Assembly: GCA_037200975.1 (NCBI GenBank)
Contig: JBBCGI010000001.1
Span: forward strand, 1,302,001 to 1,366,000
Direction of reading: 5' to 3'
DNA length: 64,000 nt
From: Pseudomonadota bacterium
Lineage (GTDB): Bacteria; Pseudomonadota; Gammaproteobacteria; Steroidobacterales; Steroidobacteraceae
Below are positions 63,157 to 64,000 of this stretch, one piece after another. Below the pieces are notes generated by a model. It made no database searches and was not told the DNA's origin. It worked only from the letters and a program-made list of their open reading frames with translations. The translations under genes were made by a program, and so were the position numbers. Numbering within the stretch: the stretch's first letter is position 1; each line of letters starts with the position of its first letter.

Positions 63157-64000
63157 TCAGTGGCCGTCGGTTCCGCGCAGCAGGCCCAGTGAGCTGGCGC
63201 GATACACCGCCTGCGCGCGCGACTCGACCTTGAGCTTCATGAAGATCCGCTTCACGTACGCCTTGACGGTCTCGGGAGAAATCGCCAGCGTCAGCGCGAC
63301 ACGTTTGTTAGACAGGCCGCGGCACACGAGCATCAACACGTCGAACTCGCGCGCGCTCAGGCCTTCGGGCGTGCGCGCGGCTCGGCCCGCTGGCACTGGC
63401 GGCGGCGGCATGTCGCGCGCAAGCGGGCGCTGCGCGGGCGCGCGCGGTTTCTGTTCCAGCAGGCCGCCGATGTACGGCAGCAGATGCCGGCACGGCGAGC
63501 CCGGCAGCTGGCTGCGCTCGTACGCCCGTTGCAACAACGGCCCGATGAGCAGGCGCGCATCCACGAATGTCTGGTGAAGACCGGCGAACGATCCCAGGCT
63601 CAGCGTGCGCAGGAACAACTGGTCCGCTTCCTCGTGTTGGCCCAGGCGCTCGAGCGCGCCGGCCACTTCGAGTGCCAGCTGCGCGGCGCAGAACAGGTCG
63701 CGACCGCTCAACGCTTCATCGTGCAGCTGCCGCAGCGCGCTGACGGTCTGCGCGGTGGGCCCCGCTGCGAGCGAAAGCCGCGCCTGCGCCATGCGGCAGT
63801 AACGCCGTACATCCGGCCAGGCGCTTTGCGAACGGATGAAAGAACGTCCCGACATTTGTTCGAGGCGCTCGCAGCTGAGTCGCGCCTGCTCGGGCTCGCC
63901 TTGCGACAACAGCAAACGCGTGCGCTCGTACAAGCTCATGGCCGCAAGGCCGGCCCAGCCGCGCCGCTCGCCGAGCTGCTCCGCTTCCTGCAGATGCGCG
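63157..64000 (-). CDS. LuxR-family (MalT-like) transcriptional regulator, N-terminus beyond window
   Basis: At least 280 residues are visible and the frame runs off the right edge. The visible part is helical TPR-like repeat (AHLQEAEQLGERRGWAGLAAMSLYERTRLLLSQGEPEQARL), typical of the sensor part of large MalT-type regulators. It ends in a LuxR helix-turn-helix (LSAREFDVLMLVCRGLSNKRVALTLAISPETVKAYVKRIFMKL). An ATG at 63939 could start a short version, but the homologous repeat continues upstream of it. It precedes cyoABCD in the same direction with a 63-base gap holding the CGGGGGATA palindrome, so it is a prime candidate regulator of it. Confidence 0.9.
   Translation of the reverse strand, partial: AHLQEAEQLGERRGWAGLAAMSLYERTRLLLSQGEPEQARLSCERLEQMSGRSFIRSQSAWPDVRRYCRMAQARLSLAAGPTAQTVSALRQLHDEALSGRDLFCAAQLALEVAGALERLGQHEEADQLFLRTLSLGSFAGLHQTFVDARLLIGPLLQRAYERSQLPGSPCRHLLPYIGGLLEQKPRAPAQRPLARDMPPPPVPAGRAARTPEGLSAREFDVLMLVCRGLSNKRVALTLAISPETVKAYVKRIFMKLKVESRAQAVYRASSLGLLRGTDGH

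Noticed and set aside
1-64000. CRISPR arrays, tRNA/rRNA genes, insertion sequences or prophage
   Set aside because: No regularly spaced repeats, no tRNA-like cloverleaf or rRNA sequence, no transposase, integrase or phage structural gene was recognised. The holin-like protein at 10169 has no phage neighbours.

Overview
This is a gene-dense, high-GC (about two thirds G+C by eye) bacterial chromosome segment with Gram-negative genes throughout: TonB-dependent receptors, an Mla-type lipid transporter, a cytochrome bo quinol oxidase, NodT/TolC efflux partners and an outer-membrane porin-cytochrome conduit. The gene content fits a free-living aerobic proteobacterium, most likely a gammaproteobacterium of the Xanthomonadales/Nevskiales/Steroidobacterales type. 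That placement is an inference from gene families. I see no phage, transposase, CRISPR array, tRNA or rRNA.

Layout. 1-4.5 kb: kdpFABC potassium pump on the minus strand (kdpC cut by the edge), preceded by two tiny coupled reading frames. 4.6-10.5 kb: a small exported protein, an FdhF/YdeP-type molybdopterin oxidoreductase, a K+-channel-like protein with an odd filter, and several small envelope proteins. 10.5-15.6 kb: catalase and a four-gene Mla-like ABC system. 15.65-21.5 kb: the most striking locus, a five-gene operon with a monoheme cytochrome c, a ten-heme MtrA/PioA/DmsE-type cytochrome, an 844-residue MtrB/PioB-type porin, a diheme cytochrome c and a secreted alpha/beta hydrolase. 21.9-26.2 kb: wrbA, then a redox/stress group (ECF sigma factor, OsmC, hydrolase, a ferredoxin-like fragment, two short-chain dehydrogenases). 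26.3-31.4 kb: two tandem STN-domain TonB receptors. 31.7-40.1 kb: acetoacetate-decarboxylase-like gene plus poxB, divergent from an oxalate operon (frc, oxc, a lone PAS protein, an oxalyl-CoA synthetase-like ligase, a DUF1275 membrane protein). 40.2-44.4 kb: NodT-EmrA-EmrB efflux set. 44.6-52.7 kb: FixJ-type regulator, stand-alone receiver, TonB receptor and two convergent multi-PAS histidine kinases. 52.8-57.5 kb: ytcA-mdtNOP-type efflux operon. 57.5-64 kb: a second poxB-like gene, cyoABCD and a LuxR/MalT-type regulator cut by the edge.

How it may work together. Electrons could enter the quinone pool from pyruvate through the two PoxB-type enzymes and leave through Cyo. The porin-cytochrome conduit could exchange electrons with extracellular donors or acceptors. 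A shared promoter-like palindrome with the core CGGGGGATA on the coding strand lies just upstream of cyoA, both poxB transcription units, the mla operon and a DUF1134-like gene, suggesting one regulon. A second palindrome, TTTCANNTGAAA, recurs five times at operon heads between 7 and 32 kb. An 8-mer, GTAGNTAG, is scattered through the window far more often than base composition predicts. None of these three sequence signals is explained by the genes themselves.
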